From Methylorubrum zatmanii (GTDB lineage: Bacteria; Pseudomonadota; Alphaproteobacteria; Rhizobiales; Beijerinckiaceae): DNA of 64,000 bases. The stretch covers positions 1 to 64,000 of the forward strand of contig NZ_NKUI01000002.1 of the NCBI RefSeq assembly GCF_014845115.1, read 5' to 3'. A model generated the notes under the pieces. That model had not been told where the DNA came from, did not search any database, and saw only the letters and a list, made by a program, of their open reading frames with translations. This document shows, in pieces, positions 1 through 9,562 of this stretch; positions within the stretch are counted from its first letter, which is position 1, and each line of letters begins with the position of its first letter. The translations under genes were made by a program, and so were the position numbers.

Positions 1-75
1 CATCATCGTCCTGACGCGGATGAGCGGCCGCGTCGTCCCCCGCCACCGCCGCTCATCCGCGTCAGGACGATGATG
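1..75. repeat. Perfect 27-bp inverted repeat at the window edge
   Basis: Bases 1-27 are the exact reverse complement of bases 49-75, separated by a 21-base spacer (28-48). The repeat begins exactly at base 1, so the left arm may continue beyond the window. The right arm encodes the end of the TPM protein's membrane segment. The left arm is that same DNA read backwards, so the last residues and the stop of that gene come from an antisense copy. A contig-end fold-back (assembly or amplification chimera) is the simplest explanation. A real hairpin or terminator is possible. Confidence 0.9.
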
Positions 76-683
76 AGCACGACGATGACGACGAGCCAGA
101 AGATGACGGTCGCCGGATCGACCGTGTCCTCGCGCACCGGCGCGCGGCGCTGCCACTCGTCGGCATCGCTAGCGAGGATGGGCAGGATCGCGTCGACGCC
201 CGCCTCCACCCCGCCGGAAAAGTCGCCCTGACGGAAACGCGGCGTGATCGCGGTGGTGACGATGGTCTTGGACAGGGCGTCGGTCAGAGCGCCTTCGAGG
301 CCGTAGCCGACCTCGATGCGGACCTTGCGCTCCTTGGGCGCAACCAGCAGCAGGACGCCGTTATTGGTCTTCTTCTGGCCGATGCCCCAGTTCCGGGCGA
401 GACGGTTGGCGTAATCCTCCACCGTGAGGTCATGAAGGCTCGGCACGGTGGCGACCACGAGCTGGTCCCCGGTCTTCTCCTCGTGCGCCTTGATCTTGCC
501 GTCGATCCGCGCCCGCGCCTCCGGTGAGAGCAGGCCGGCCGCATCCACGACCCGCCCCGTGAGCTTCGGGAAGTCGGGTTCCGCAGCGCGGGCGAGTCCG
601 GTCAGGGCCGCGAGGATCAGCAGCGCGGCCGTGAGTGGCCCAAGGGCGCGGAGGAAACGGTTCTTCTGAAGAGGCGCGATCAC
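3..683 (-). CDS. TPM-domain (YgcG-like) membrane-anchored protein, aberrant C-terminus
   Basis: This is a 226-residue protein with an N-terminal signal/anchor segment (about residues 10-33, ending ALTGLARAAEP). A TPM domain follows (about 38-165: LTGRVVDAAGLLSPEARARI, then the NRLARNWGIGQ, GVLLLVAPKERKVRIEVGYG and FRQGDFSGG signatures), then one C-terminal transmembrane helix (about 190-207) and a short Gly-rich tail. TPM proteins usually carry a longer Gly/Ser-rich tail. Here the last residues (RSSASGR and stop) lie in the left arm of the fold-back repeat at 1-75, so the natural C-terminus is probably missing. The start codon is GTG. The gene lies 28 bp downstream of lemA on the same strand, a common pairing. 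The biochemical role is unknown; a role in the envelope or in membrane protein turnover is inferred for the family. Confidence 0.85.
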   Translation of the reverse strand: MIAPLQKNRFLRALGPLTAALLILAALTGLARAAEPDFPKLTGRVVDAAGLLSPEARARIDGKIKAHEEKTGDQLVVATVPSLHDLTVEDYANRLARNWGIGQKKTNNGVLLLVAPKERKVRIEVGYGLEGALTDALSKTIVTTAITPRFRQGDFSGGVEAGVDAILPILASDADEWQRRAPVREDTVDPATVIFWLVVIVVLIIVLTRMSGGGGGRRGRSSASGR

Positions 684-710
684 CGGGGCGGTGCTTCGGC
701 TCGGGTCACC

Positions 711-1346
711 CTAAAACTTCACGTTCGGTGCGCGCTCGGAGCCTGCCGTCGCGGTGAAGGTCTCCATCGGCTTGGCCTCCGGGTAGAACCAACCGGCGAT
801 CCAGCGGCCGGGGATGGTGCGGATCTCGGTGTTATAGGCCTGAACCGCCTGGATGTAGTCGCGCCGCGCCACGGCGATGCGGTTCTCGGTGCCTTCCAGC
901 TGCGATTGCAGCGCCAGGAAGTTCTGGTTGGACTTCAGGTCCGGATAGGCCTCGACGGAGGCGAGCAGCCGCCCGAGCGCCCCCGAGAGCTGGTTCTGGG
1001 CCTCTTGGAACTGCTTGAATTTCTCGGGATCGTTCACCGTTCCGGCATCGACCTGGATGCTGGTGGCCTTGGCCCGGGCCTCCGTCACCCGGGTCAGGGT
1101 GTCCTGCTCCTGCTTGGCATAGCCCTTCACGGTCTCGACGAGGTTGGGGATCAGGTCCGCGCGGCGCTGATACTGGTTCTGCACTTCGCTCCAGGCGGAT
1201 TTGGCCTGCTCCTCCAGGCTCGGCACCCGGTTGAGCGCTCCGCAACCCGAGAGGCAGGTCGCCAGCCATAGGGCGGCCAGGGCCGAGACGAGCCGCCCGA
1301 GCACTGAGGTCCGGGCCGGCACCGCGGGGCTGAAGGAGAGGGACAT
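711..1346 (-). CDS. lemA: LemA family lipoprotein
   Basis: LemA family protein of 211 residues from the ATG at 1346. An open frame upstream of that ATG looks non-coding. The N-terminus is a lipoprotein signal with lipobox LSGC (lipid-modified Cys about residue 35). The LemA core follows: SLEEQAKSAWSEVQNQYQRR, then DLIPNLVETVKGYAKQE, SNQNFLALQSQLEGTENRIA and a closing PEAKPMETFTA-type tail. LemA proteins are mostly helical and envelope-associated, with unknown biochemical activity. The TPM gene follows 28 bp downstream, so the two are probably co-transcribed. Confidence in the family is high; there is no functional inference beyond it. Confidence 0.92.
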   Translation of the reverse strand: MSLSFSPAVPARTSVLGRLVSALAALWLATCLSGCGALNRVPSLEEQAKSAWSEVQNQYQRRADLIPNLVETVKGYAKQEQDTLTRVTEARAKATSIQVDAGTVNDPEKFKQFQEAQNQLSGALGRLLASVEAYPDLKSNQNFLALQSQLEGTENRIAVARRDYIQAVQAYNTEIRTIPGRWIAGWFYPEAKPMETFTATAGSERAPNVKF

Positions 1347-1669
1347 GGGGCGCGATCTCCGAGGCGAGCTTGGCGGTGGAGGATTTGTCGCAGGAGATAG
1401 GGAGCCTGCCCACGGGTGGGAAGGGCGGCTCCGACAAACTGTCTGACCGGAGTGCGTCGGCCCGAGCGTAGCGGGGCCCGGACTGAAGCAAGCGTCGTGT
1501 CCCCTCAGATAACGGTGCAGCAATTCCTTCGCGGCACCAAGTCAGCCATGGCTATTCCTGCTGGTGCATTGAATTTATCGAGGTGCGGCTCGAAAAGGTT
1601 GTCGAAGACCTTGCCCGGAGGCATTGCCTGCATCGTTGGTTGTCGGTAGCGCAGGCGGAGAGACACAGC
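1347..1669. other. Divergent intergenic region, lemA / SelT-like gene
   Basis: A 323-bp gap between two divergent genes, which must contain both promoters. No convincing -35/-10 pair could be chosen by eye. It holds one short minus-strand ORF with a good ribosome-binding site (see 1505-1549). Confidence 0.5.
1505..1549 (-). CDS. Possible 14-residue leader ORF with adjacent cysteines
   Basis: On the lemA strand, an ATG at 1549 preceded by AGGA seven bases upstream opens a 14-codon frame, MADLVPRRNCCTVI, ending at 1505. It lies about 160 bases upstream of the lemA start. Tandem cysteines in a very short ORF resemble the layout of amino-acid-sensing leader peptides, but lemA/TPM have no known link to cysteine. 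It is probably a chance ORF. Confidence 0.2.
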   Translation of the reverse strand: MADLVPRRNCCTVI

Positions 1670-2005
1670 ATGTCCACCCTGAACGACATCTCCCCGGAAG
1701 ACCCTGCCTGCTCCACGGCACGACCCCGCATCGCGATCACCTACTGCACGCAATGCCAGTGGCTGCTGCGGTCAGCCTGGATGGCGCAGGAGCTGCTGTC
1801 CACCTTCCGCGAGGATCTGGGCGAAGTCGCCCTGCGACCCGGCAGCGGCGGTGTGTTCGAGATCGCGTTCGAGGGCGAGACGATCTGGGAGCGCGTGCGG
1901 GATGGCGGCTTTCCCGATGTGAAGACGCTGAAGCAGCGCGTCCGCGACCGGCTCGATCCGGGGCGGGATCTCGGGCATGTCGACCGGGCGGCGCGCGAAC
2001 CATGA
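1670..2005 (+). CDS. SelT/SelW/SelH (Rdx) family protein, CxxC form
   Basis: A 111-residue protein from the ATG at 1670, preceded by GGAG ten bases upstream. The core is RIAITYCTQCQWLLRSAWMA, with CxxC at residues 26-29. Eukaryotic Rdx proteins carry CxxU there, so this is the ordinary Cys form and not a selenoprotein. The downstream GSGGVFEIAFEGETIWERVRDGGFPDVK block is the family's beta-strand pair (FEI...GE.IW.R...G.FP). Rdx proteins have a thioredoxin-like fold and are presumed redox-active; no substrate is known. The reading frame of the next gene can be extended back over its end, but a start at 2127 avoids that overlap. Confidence 0.85.
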   Translation: MSTLNDISPEDPACSTARPRIAITYCTQCQWLLRSAWMAQELLSTFREDLGEVALRPGSGGVFEIAFEGETIWERVRDGGFPDVKTLKQRVRDRLDPGRDLGHVDRAAREP

Positions 2006-2126
2006 GCCGCCTCACGGGCCCGTGGCGCCGTCATGGCTGGCACCGATGCATCGGCTGGGGCATGATGGCACCGGGCCACGCCCCGATCCTCCAGTGCACG
2101 AGCCGCGGGACGCCTTGATCCGACGC

Positions 2127-4268
2127 ATGCTCTCCCGCCTCGGCCAGCGTGGCTTCTCCACGCAATTCTACCTCATCATGCTCGTGATCGCGCTGATCGG
2201 GCCCGGCCTGATCTTCACCGCGATCCTGCTGACCCGCTATGCCGCGACCGAACGCGCCCGCTTCGAGCAGGATGCGCGGGAGAACGTGCGCGGCATCGCC
2301 CTGTCGATCGACCGCGACACCGCCGGGCTCGTCTCGGTGCTGCAGACGCTGGCGACCTCGCCACGGCTCAAGGACGGCGAATTCGCCAATTTCGAGAATC
2401 AGGCGCGTCTGGTGCGCGAGGCTGTCGGCCTCGACCTCGTGCTGCGCCGTCTCGACGGGCAGGAAATCGTCAACACCGCCCTGAAGCCGGGCGCTCCCCT
2501 GCCGGTGAGTGCCCTGCCGATCGACCGCGAGCTCGTATCCGGTGGCCAGCGGTCCATGGTCACCGGCTACCTCGCGGGCGCGACGCCGGATCAGGCGCAT
2601 TACGCCGTGGCGGTACCGGTGCGGATCGACGACGGGGTGACCTACATCCTCAGCTTTTCGGTGCCCCTGAGTCGCATCGCGGGCATCCTCGCCCGCGAAC
2701 ACGTCAAGGGCTGGGTCTCCGGCGTGTCCGACCGGGACGGCGTGGTGCTCGCGCGCATGCCCGATCTGGCGGCGGTGGTCGGCCAGCCCCGCCTCGCGAC
2801 CCTGCGCCAGAAGGCGACCGGAACCCCCGGCGTCTGGGAAGGCCGCGACCGCGACTTCAAGCCCGTCACCCTGGTCGAGGCGCGCTCGCGGCTCAATGGC
2901 TGGACCGCAGCGGCGAGCATCCCGCGCGAGCTGGTCGAGGCGCGGCTCCGGCGCTGGATCTGGGCCTTCGGCGGCTTCGGGCTGCTCGTGCTCGCGACCT
3001 CCTCTGTGCTCGCCGTGCATCTGTGGTCGCGGGTCTCGAAACCCTTGCGCCAGCTCGCGGCCTCGGGGCCGGCCTTGGCGCGGGGGCAGGCGATTCCGCG
3101 GGTCGCCTCGCCGATCCATGAGATCCGCCGCCTCGCCGACGTACTGTCCGAGGCCTCCCTCCGGCTGCGGACCCGCAGCGGCGAGCGCGACCGAGCGCTC
3201 GCCGAGACGCAGCGTGGCCTTGCCGCCCTGCGCGAGAGCGAGGCGCGCTTCCGCCACATGGCGGACTCGGCGCCGGCCCTGATCTGGATGACCGACGAGA
3301 CCGCGCAGGTGGTCTTCGCCAACATGCATTTCGACCATCTGTTCGGGCGCCCCGCTGCGGAGATGGCCGGCGGCGGCTGGGAATCCATCGTGCATCCGCC
3401 CGACCTGCCGGCCTTCCAGGAGGTGTTTCAGGAGGCGTTCCGGAGCCGGCGCCCGTTCCGCGCGGAGATGCGGGTGGTCGACCGCAACGGGGAGATCCGC
3501 TGGCTGCGCTGCGAGGGGGTGCCGCGGCTCGACGACCACGCCACCTTTCTCGGCTTCACCGGCTGCAGCGTCGACGTGACCGATGCCAAGCGCGCCGAGG
3601 AGCATCTCCATCTCCTCATCAACGAGTTGAACCACCGGGTGAAGAACACGCTGGCCACGGTTCAGTCGATCGCCATGCAATCCCTGCGCGGGCTCGACGG
3701 GGAGGAGGCCCGGATCGCCAAGAGCGCCTTCGAGGCGCGGCTCCTGGCGCTCGCCCGCGCCCACGACGTGCTCACCCGCGAGAGTTGGGAGGGGGCGGAG
3801 CTGAAGACGGTGGTGGCGGACGCGATCCGTCCGCTGGAGGCGGGGGAGGGGCAGGAATCGCGCTTCTCGGTCTCGGGCCCACGCCTGCGGCTCGCCCCGC
3901 GGCTCGCCCTCTCCATCGCCATGGCGCTGCACGAACTCGGCACCAACGCCGTCAAATACGGCGCGCTCTCGAAGGAGGGCGGTCGGGTCACCATCTCCTG
4001 GACCGTGCAGCGCCGGCCGGAGCTGCACCTCTCCCTGCGCTGGAGCGAGAGCGGCGGCCCGCCGGTCACGCCGCCGACCCGCCGCGGCTTCGGCTCGCGC
4101 CTGATCGAGCGCAGCCTCGCCCGCGAACTCGCGGGCCAAGTCGAGCTGCTCTACGAGCCGGACGGGGTGGTCTGCACCATCGAGGCCCCGGTGCCGCCGC
4201 CGGGCTTGCTGGAGCGCAAGGGCGGCACTCAACTCGCCGCGACGAAGCCGCTGCCGCTGGCGGGCTGA
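2127..4268 (+). CDS. Membrane sensor histidine kinase, HWE/HisKA_2 type, with PAS domain
   Basis: A 713-residue sensor kinase. Layout from the ATG at 2127: transmembrane helix about 12-36; extracytoplasmic sensor region about 37-272; second transmembrane helix about 275-297; HAMP-like linker; PAS domain about 371-490 (RFRHMADSAPALIWMTDETA); and an HWE-type phosphoacceptor and ATPase module. The phosphoacceptor motif NELNHRVKNTLATVQSIA (His near residue 502), the N-box HELGTNAVKYGALS and the terminal RGFGSRLIERSL block are typical of this class, which is common in alphaproteobacteria. HWE kinases often signal to response regulators of general stress or light/redox responses. No cognate regulator lies nearby. 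A TTG at 2115 is an alternative start, and the frame stays open further upstream over the SelT-like gene. Confidence 0.9.
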   Translation: MLSRLGQRGFSTQFYLIMLVIALIGPGLIFTAILLTRYAATERARFEQDARENVRGIALSIDRDTAGLVSVLQTLATSPRLKDGEFANFENQARLVREAVGLDLVLRRLDGQEIVNTALKPGAPLPVSALPIDRELVSGGQRSMVTGYLAGATPDQAHYAVAVPVRIDDGVTYILSFSVPLSRIAGILAREHVKGWVSGVSDRDGVVLARMPDLAAVVGQPRLATLRQKATGTPGVWEGRDRDFKPVTLVEARSRLNGWTAAASIPRELVEARLRRWIWAFGGFGLLVLATSSVLAVHLWSRVSKPLRQLAASGPALARGQAIPRVASPIHEIRRLADVLSEASLRLRTRSGERDRALAETQRGLAALRESEARFRHMADSAPALIWMTDETAQVVFANMHFDHLFGRPAAEMAGGGWESIVHPPDLPAFQEVFQEAFRSRRPFRAEMRVVDRNGEIRWLRCEGVPRLDDHATFLGFTGCSVDVTDAKRAEEHLHLLINELNHRVKNTLATVQSIAMQSLRGLDGEEARIAKSAFEARLLALARAHDVLTRESWEGAELKTVVADAIRPLEAGEGQESRFSVSGPRLRLAPRLALSIAMALHELGTNAVKYGALSKEGGRVTISWTVQRRPELHLSLRWSESGGPPVTPPTRRGFGSRLIERSLARELAGQVELLYEPDGVVCTIEAPVPPPGLLERKGGTQLAATKPLPLAG

Positions 4269-4376
4269 GACGGGATCCGCTTGATCGGAGCGGCTCCGTA
4301 TCGGCAAGCCCGCGCGGCGTTTGAGCGAAGCCCCGATCCGCCATCCCGGAACCATCAACCGGATGCCGTATGAGAC
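4265..4376. repeat. MITE-like intergenic repeat, copy A
   Basis: The core 4270-4349 matches, in reverse orientation, the core 57659-57739 with roughly 84% identity and one small indel (hand alignment). The ends resemble terminal inverted repeats: the left end contains ACGGGATCCGCTTGAT and the right end reads ATCAACCGGATGCCGTAT, about 19 of 24 positions complementary. The copy fills the gap between the sensor kinase stop and the aldo/keto reductase stop. It carries no transposase gene. Confidence 0.75.
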
Positions 4377-4385
4377 GCCTTCGTC

Positions 4386-5222
4386 CTACTGGAACGTTTC
4401 CGGGTCGGGGCCGATCCGCCCATCGGCCCGGTCGAGATTGGCGATGGCGGCATGATCCTCCGCCGTCAGGCTGAAACCGAACACGTCGATATTCTCGTGG
4501 ATCCGGGCGGGCGTGGCGGATTTCGGAATCGCGACGAAGCCGTTCTCGATATGCCAGCGCAACACGACCTGGGCCGCCGTGCGCCCGAGACGGTCGGCGA
4601 TACGGGCGATGGCCGGCGCTCCCAGGGAATGGGATTGGCCCAGCGGGCTCCAGGCCTCGGTGACGATGCCGAGCCGCTCATGGGCGGCTCTCAGGCGCCG
4701 CTGCTGGAAATGGGGATGCAGCTCGATCTGATTGAGAGCGGGGGTGACGCCCGTCTCCGCCACCAGCCGGTCGAGTTGTCCTTCGGTGAAGTTCGAGACG
4801 CCGATCGAGGCCGCGCGGCCCTCCTCCCGCAGGCGGATCAGCGCGCGCCAGGATTCGAGGTAAAGGTTCCGGTCGGGGCAGGGCCAGTGGATCAGGTAGA
4901 GATCGATCGCATCCAGGCCGAGCCGCTTCAGGCTCGCGTCGAAGGCCCGCAGCGTCGCGTCGTAGCCCTGGCTGTCGTTCCAGAGCTTGGTGGTCACAAA
5001 CACGTCGCTCCGGGGCACCACCGTCTCGCGCAGGCCGCGTCCGACACCGGCCTCATTGTCGTAGGCCGCGGCGGTGTCGATCGAGCGGTAGCCGCTGCCG
5101 AGAGCCGTGCCAACGATGGAAGGGGTCTCGCCCTCCGGCAGCCGCCAGACACCGAAGCCGAGCTGAGGGATGGATCGCCCGTCATTGAGGGCAATCTGCG
5201 GAACCGGATCGGGGGAGGTCAT
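4386..5222 (-). CDS. Aldo/keto reductase (2,5-diketo-D-gluconate reductase-like)
   Basis: A 278-residue NADPH-dependent aldo/keto reductase with a (beta/alpha)8 barrel. The full catalytic tetrad is visible: Asp49 and Tyr54 in RSIDTAAAYDNEAGVGRGLRE, Lys79 in FVTTKLW and His112 in LYLIHWPCPD. SIGVSNFTEGQLDRL, NQIELHPHFQQ and the cofactor-binding AIPKSATPARIHENI segment are also present. Length and motifs match the DkgA/YafB/YeaE-type bacterial enzymes that reduce aldehydes, keto-sugars or methylglyoxal. The actual substrate cannot be read from the sequence. The gene follows the Crp/Fnr gene on the same strand with a nested palindrome between them (5278-5313). Confidence 0.92.
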   Translation of the reverse strand: MTSPDPVPQIALNDGRSIPQLGFGVWRLPEGETPSIVGTALGSGYRSIDTAAAYDNEAGVGRGLRETVVPRSDVFVTTKLWNDSQGYDATLRAFDASLKRLGLDAIDLYLIHWPCPDRNLYLESWRALIRLREEGRAASIGVSNFTEGQLDRLVAETGVTPALNQIELHPHFQQRRLRAAHERLGIVTEAWSPLGQSHSLGAPAIARIADRLGRTAAQVVLRWHIENGFVAIPKSATPARIHENIDVFGFSLTAEDHAAIANLDRADGRIGPDPETFQ

Positions 5223-5277
5223 GGCTACCGAGCGTCATGGGCGGCCCGGGCGAAGGCCGGGGCACGGCCCATAGAAT

Positions 5278-5313
5278 CGGCAGGATCTTGCCTGTCGTAC
5301 AGGCACCCTGCCG
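5278..5313. promoter_or_regulatory. Nested palindrome upstream of the aldo/keto reductase
   Basis: Two concentric inverted repeats. The inner one is TGCCTG (5289-5294) and CAGGCA (5300-5305) around a 5-base centre; the outer one is CGGCAGG (5278-5284) and CCTGCCG (5307-5313). It lies 56-91 bases upstream of the reductase ATG and just downstream of the Crp/Fnr stop. It could be an operator for the reductase promoter or a hairpin ending the regulator transcript. There is no T-run, which argues against a classical terminator. Confidence 0.5.
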
Positions 5314-5334
5314 AGGGGCAGTCCTGCATGTCCG

Positions 5335-6117
5335 TCAGGGCCGGGCGCGGATGGGGGGCGAAGCGGCGTCCTGATCGTCCGGTTCGCGGACGAGGTGCAG
5401 ATAGCTCGTGTCGAAGTCGCAGAAGTTCCTGAGGCGTCGGACATCCGGCACGTGCAGGCGGCGATCCTTCAACTGGATCAATCCCGCCATGCGCAGGTCG
5501 CGCAGCACGCGGCTGACATGGATCGTCGTGATGCCGAGGATGTCGGCCAGCATCGGCTGGGTCAGCGGCAACGGGCAATCCCGTTTGCCCGCCGCCCCGA
5601 CGAGTTGCTGGCGCAGCAGCAGCTCGCAGAAGAGATGGGCGATCCGCTTGTCGGCGGAGCGTTGGCCCATGCTGGCGAGCCATTCCCGCAGGATGCTCTC
5701 ATCCACGAGGGTCGCCCACCACAGGGCCCGGGCGAGACGCGAATCCCGGAACACCAGGGCATCGATCCGATCCTGGGCGACATCGGCGACGGTGCAGGCG
5801 GTGAGGGCGGCGATGTAATGGTCGGACGGGCCGAGCACGACCGATTGCAGGTCGCAGAAATCACCCGGCAGGAGCAGGCCCAGGATCTGGCGCTGGCCGT
5901 CTCCGACGATCTTGTAGCGGAAGGCGAAGCCTTCGATGACGAGGTGGACGCCGGTCGCCCGGTCGCCGGCCCGGACGATGTCCTGCTGCGGCTCCAGCAC
6001 CCGGTCGGCCCGGAACAGGTCGGCGAGCAGAGCCCGGTCTCCGGCGTCGAGGTCCGCGCCGTAGCGAAGCTTGAGGATCAAGGGATTGGCGCGGTGATGC
6101 GCCACGGTCGCGTCCAT
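5335..6117 (-). CDS. Crp/Fnr family transcriptional regulator
   Basis: A 260-residue regulator from the ATG at 6117. A cyclic-nucleotide-binding-like beta roll spans about residues 35-125 (HLVIEGFAFRYKIVGDGQRQ, LLLPGDFCDLQS). It is followed by a dimerisation helix and a C-terminal winged helix-turn-helix (about 180-225: PLTQPMLADILGITTIHVSR, VLRDLRMAGLIQLKDRRLHV). No cysteine cluster for an Fnr-type Fe-S centre is evident near the N-terminus, so it is probably not a direct oxygen sensor. It lies 107 bp downstream of glgA on the same strand, so regulation of glucan metabolism or of the neighbouring reductase is possible but only inferred. Confidence 0.9.
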   Translation of the reverse strand: MDATVAHHRANPLILKLRYGADLDAGDRALLADLFRADRVLEPQQDIVRAGDRATGVHLVIEGFAFRYKIVGDGQRQILGLLLPGDFCDLQSVVLGPSDHYIAALTACTVADVAQDRIDALVFRDSRLARALWWATLVDESILREWLASMGQRSADKRIAHLFCELLLRQQLVGAAGKRDCPLPLTQPMLADILGITTIHVSRVLRDLRMAGLIQLKDRRLHVPDVRRLRNFCDFDTSYLHLVREPDDQDAASPPIRARP

Positions 6118-6224
6118 GGACGCACAACGCGGAAAGGCCGTTTCCGTGCCGGCCTCTCGGCAGAAAAGTCGCTGAAGGCCAACCGCCCGGAAGAAGTGTC
6201 TGTTCCCGCCGGGCGATGATCGCG

Positions 6225-7757
6225 TCAGGCCGCCTTCCAGCGCCGGGCGGTGTGGTTGCCGAAGGCGCGGGCGTAGAGGTTGCAGTAGTTCAGAGCCGCG
6301 CCGTCCCAGCCGAAGGAGCGGGACATGGCGGTGCGCCGCATGGTGTTGAGGCGCTTCTTCTGGCCGAAGGTCTCGAAGGCGCGCCGGATCGCGGAGGCGA
6401 GGCCGCGGGGCGACGCGTCGCTGAAGGTGAAGCCGGTGATTCCGTCCTCCACCGTGTCGTTGAGGCCGCCGGTGCGGCGCACGATCGGCAGCGAGCCGAA
6501 GCGCTGCGCATACATCTGTGCCAGGCCGCAGGGCTCGAAGCGGGAGGGCATGAGCAGGAAGTCGCTGCCGGCGAAGATGCGGCGCGCCTCCGTCTCGCGG
6601 AAGCCGACATGGACGCCGACATGGTCGGGATGGCGGCCGGCGAGGTCCCGCAGCGCCTCCTCGAAACGGCCCTCGCCCTGGCCGATCACCACGAGCTGGC
6701 CGCCCTCGGCGACGATCGCCTCGGCGGCGCCGATGCTGAGGTCGATCCCCTTCTGGTGGACGAGGCGCGAGACGATGGCGAAGAGCGGGCCGCGGGAGAC
6801 CGCCATGCCGAACTGCTTGCGCACCTCGTCGGCATTGGCCTTCTTGCCCTTCCAGTCGTCGGGCTCGAAGCGCGTGGCGAGGTGCGGGTCGGTACGCGGA
6901 TCCCAGCTCTCGTCGATGCCGTTGAGGATGCCGGTGAGCCGTCCCTGCGCGGCACGGGTGCGCAGAAGGCCGTCGAGGCCGCAGCCGCCCTCCGGCGTGG
7001 TAATCTCGCGGGCGTAGGTCTCGCTGACCGTGGTGACGTGGGAGGCGTGATAGATCCCGGCCTTCAGGAAGGAGAGCTGGCCGTAGAACTCCACGCCGTC
7101 CATCTGGAAGGCGTAGTCCGGCACGCCGATGCGGCCGAGATTGTCCCGGTGGAACAGCCCCTGATAGGCGAGGTTGTGGATGGTCAGCACGCTCGGGCGG
7201 CGGATGCCGAGCCAGGACATGTAGGCCGGGGCCAGCGCGGTCTGCCAATCGTTGAGGTGCAGGAGGTCGGCCGACCAGCATGGATCGAGGCCTGCGGCGA
7301 GCTCGGCGGCCGCCCGGCTGAGGCGGGCGAAGCGGATGTCGTTGTCGCCGAAATCACCCCGCGCGTCGCCGTAGGGCGTGCCGTCGCGCTCGTAGAGGTC
7401 GGGGGCGACCAGCACATAGACGCCGAGCCCGTCCGGTGTGGTGCCGTATCCGAGCTCGCAGGCCGGGACGCCGGCGAAGGCGCCGAGCCGGGACAGGATC
7501 GTCAGGTTTTCGAGGCCGGCCAGGACCCGCGCATAGCCGGGGATCAGCACGCGCACGTCGTAATGGCGGCGCAGGGCCCGGGGCAGGGCGCCCGCGACCT
7601 CGCCGAGGCCGCCGGTCTTCACGAAATCCGCCATTTCCGGTGTGGCGTAGAGGATGCGGGGGAGAAGCGCGTTGCCGAGCTTCGAATCGGCTTCGGCATA
7701 GGACGGAGGCGGCGGCACCTCGGCGACTGCACGCGCACCGAGATCCACGTAAGCCAT
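6225..7757 (-). CDS. glgA: Glycogen synthase (ADP-glucose, GT5)
   Basis: Transfers glucose from ADP-glucose to the non-reducing end of alpha-1,4-glucan. From the ATG at 7757 (purine-rich GGGAAGAGGGCGAG upstream) the protein has 510 residues with about 32 extra N-terminal residues before the GT-B core, which begins RILYATPEMADFVKTGGLGE. KTGGL (47-51) is the family's nucleotide-sugar signature. The C-terminal PSRFEPCGLAQMYAQRFGS and PIVRRTGGLNDTV segments form the donor site. Cytosolic. The GH13 glucosidase is upstream on the same strand and glgP is divergent beyond it, forming a glucan synthesis/degradation cluster. glgC and glgB are not in the window. Confidence 0.95.
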   Translation of the reverse strand: MAYVDLGARAVAEVPPPPSYAEADSKLGNALLPRILYATPEMADFVKTGGLGEVAGALPRALRRHYDVRVLIPGYARVLAGLENLTILSRLGAFAGVPACELGYGTTPDGLGVYVLVAPDLYERDGTPYGDARGDFGDNDIRFARLSRAAAELAAGLDPCWSADLLHLNDWQTALAPAYMSWLGIRRPSVLTIHNLAYQGLFHRDNLGRIGVPDYAFQMDGVEFYGQLSFLKAGIYHASHVTTVSETYAREITTPEGGCGLDGLLRTRAAQGRLTGILNGIDESWDPRTDPHLATRFEPDDWKGKKANADEVRKQFGMAVSRGPLFAIVSRLVHQKGIDLSIGAAEAIVAEGGQLVVIGQGEGRFEEALRDLAGRHPDHVGVHVGFRETEARRIFAGSDFLLMPSRFEPCGLAQMYAQRFGSLPIVRRTGGLNDTVEDGITGFTFSDASPRGLASAIRRAFETFGQKKRLNTMRRTAMSRSFGWDGAALNYCNLYARAFGNHTARRWKAA

Positions 7758-7945
7758 GTACTCGCCCTCTTCCCGCTCATGCCGCTTCGAAAAAGCGGGA
7801 ACCGTCGCTGTTGCGGCCAGCATGCCAATGCTCCGGAAGGCAATCCGTTCCGTTGCATCGCACAATTCAGGCCACGTTCAGACGACATTCTTGTCGTCGC
7901 GCCAGGCGTTGGCGGTATAGCGTGTATGCGTCTGGAGAATGCGCT

Positions 7946-9562
<1,617 letters not shown>

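Noticed and set aside
1670-2005. Possible selenoprotein in the SelT/SelW-like gene
   Set aside because: The motif is CxxC with ordinary TGC/TGT codons and contains no in-frame TGA.
2031-4358. 775-codon minus-strand ORF antisense to the sensor kinase
   Set aside because: It covers the kinase gene exactly, has no domain signature and shows the Arg/Ala/Gly-rich shadow composition typical of antisense frames in GC-rich DNA.
5335-7281. Single 648-codon ORF that seems to fuse an upstream domain to the Crp/Fnr regulator
   Set aside because: The N-terminal 387 residues overlap glgA in another frame and have shadow composition. The real regulator begins at ATG 6117.
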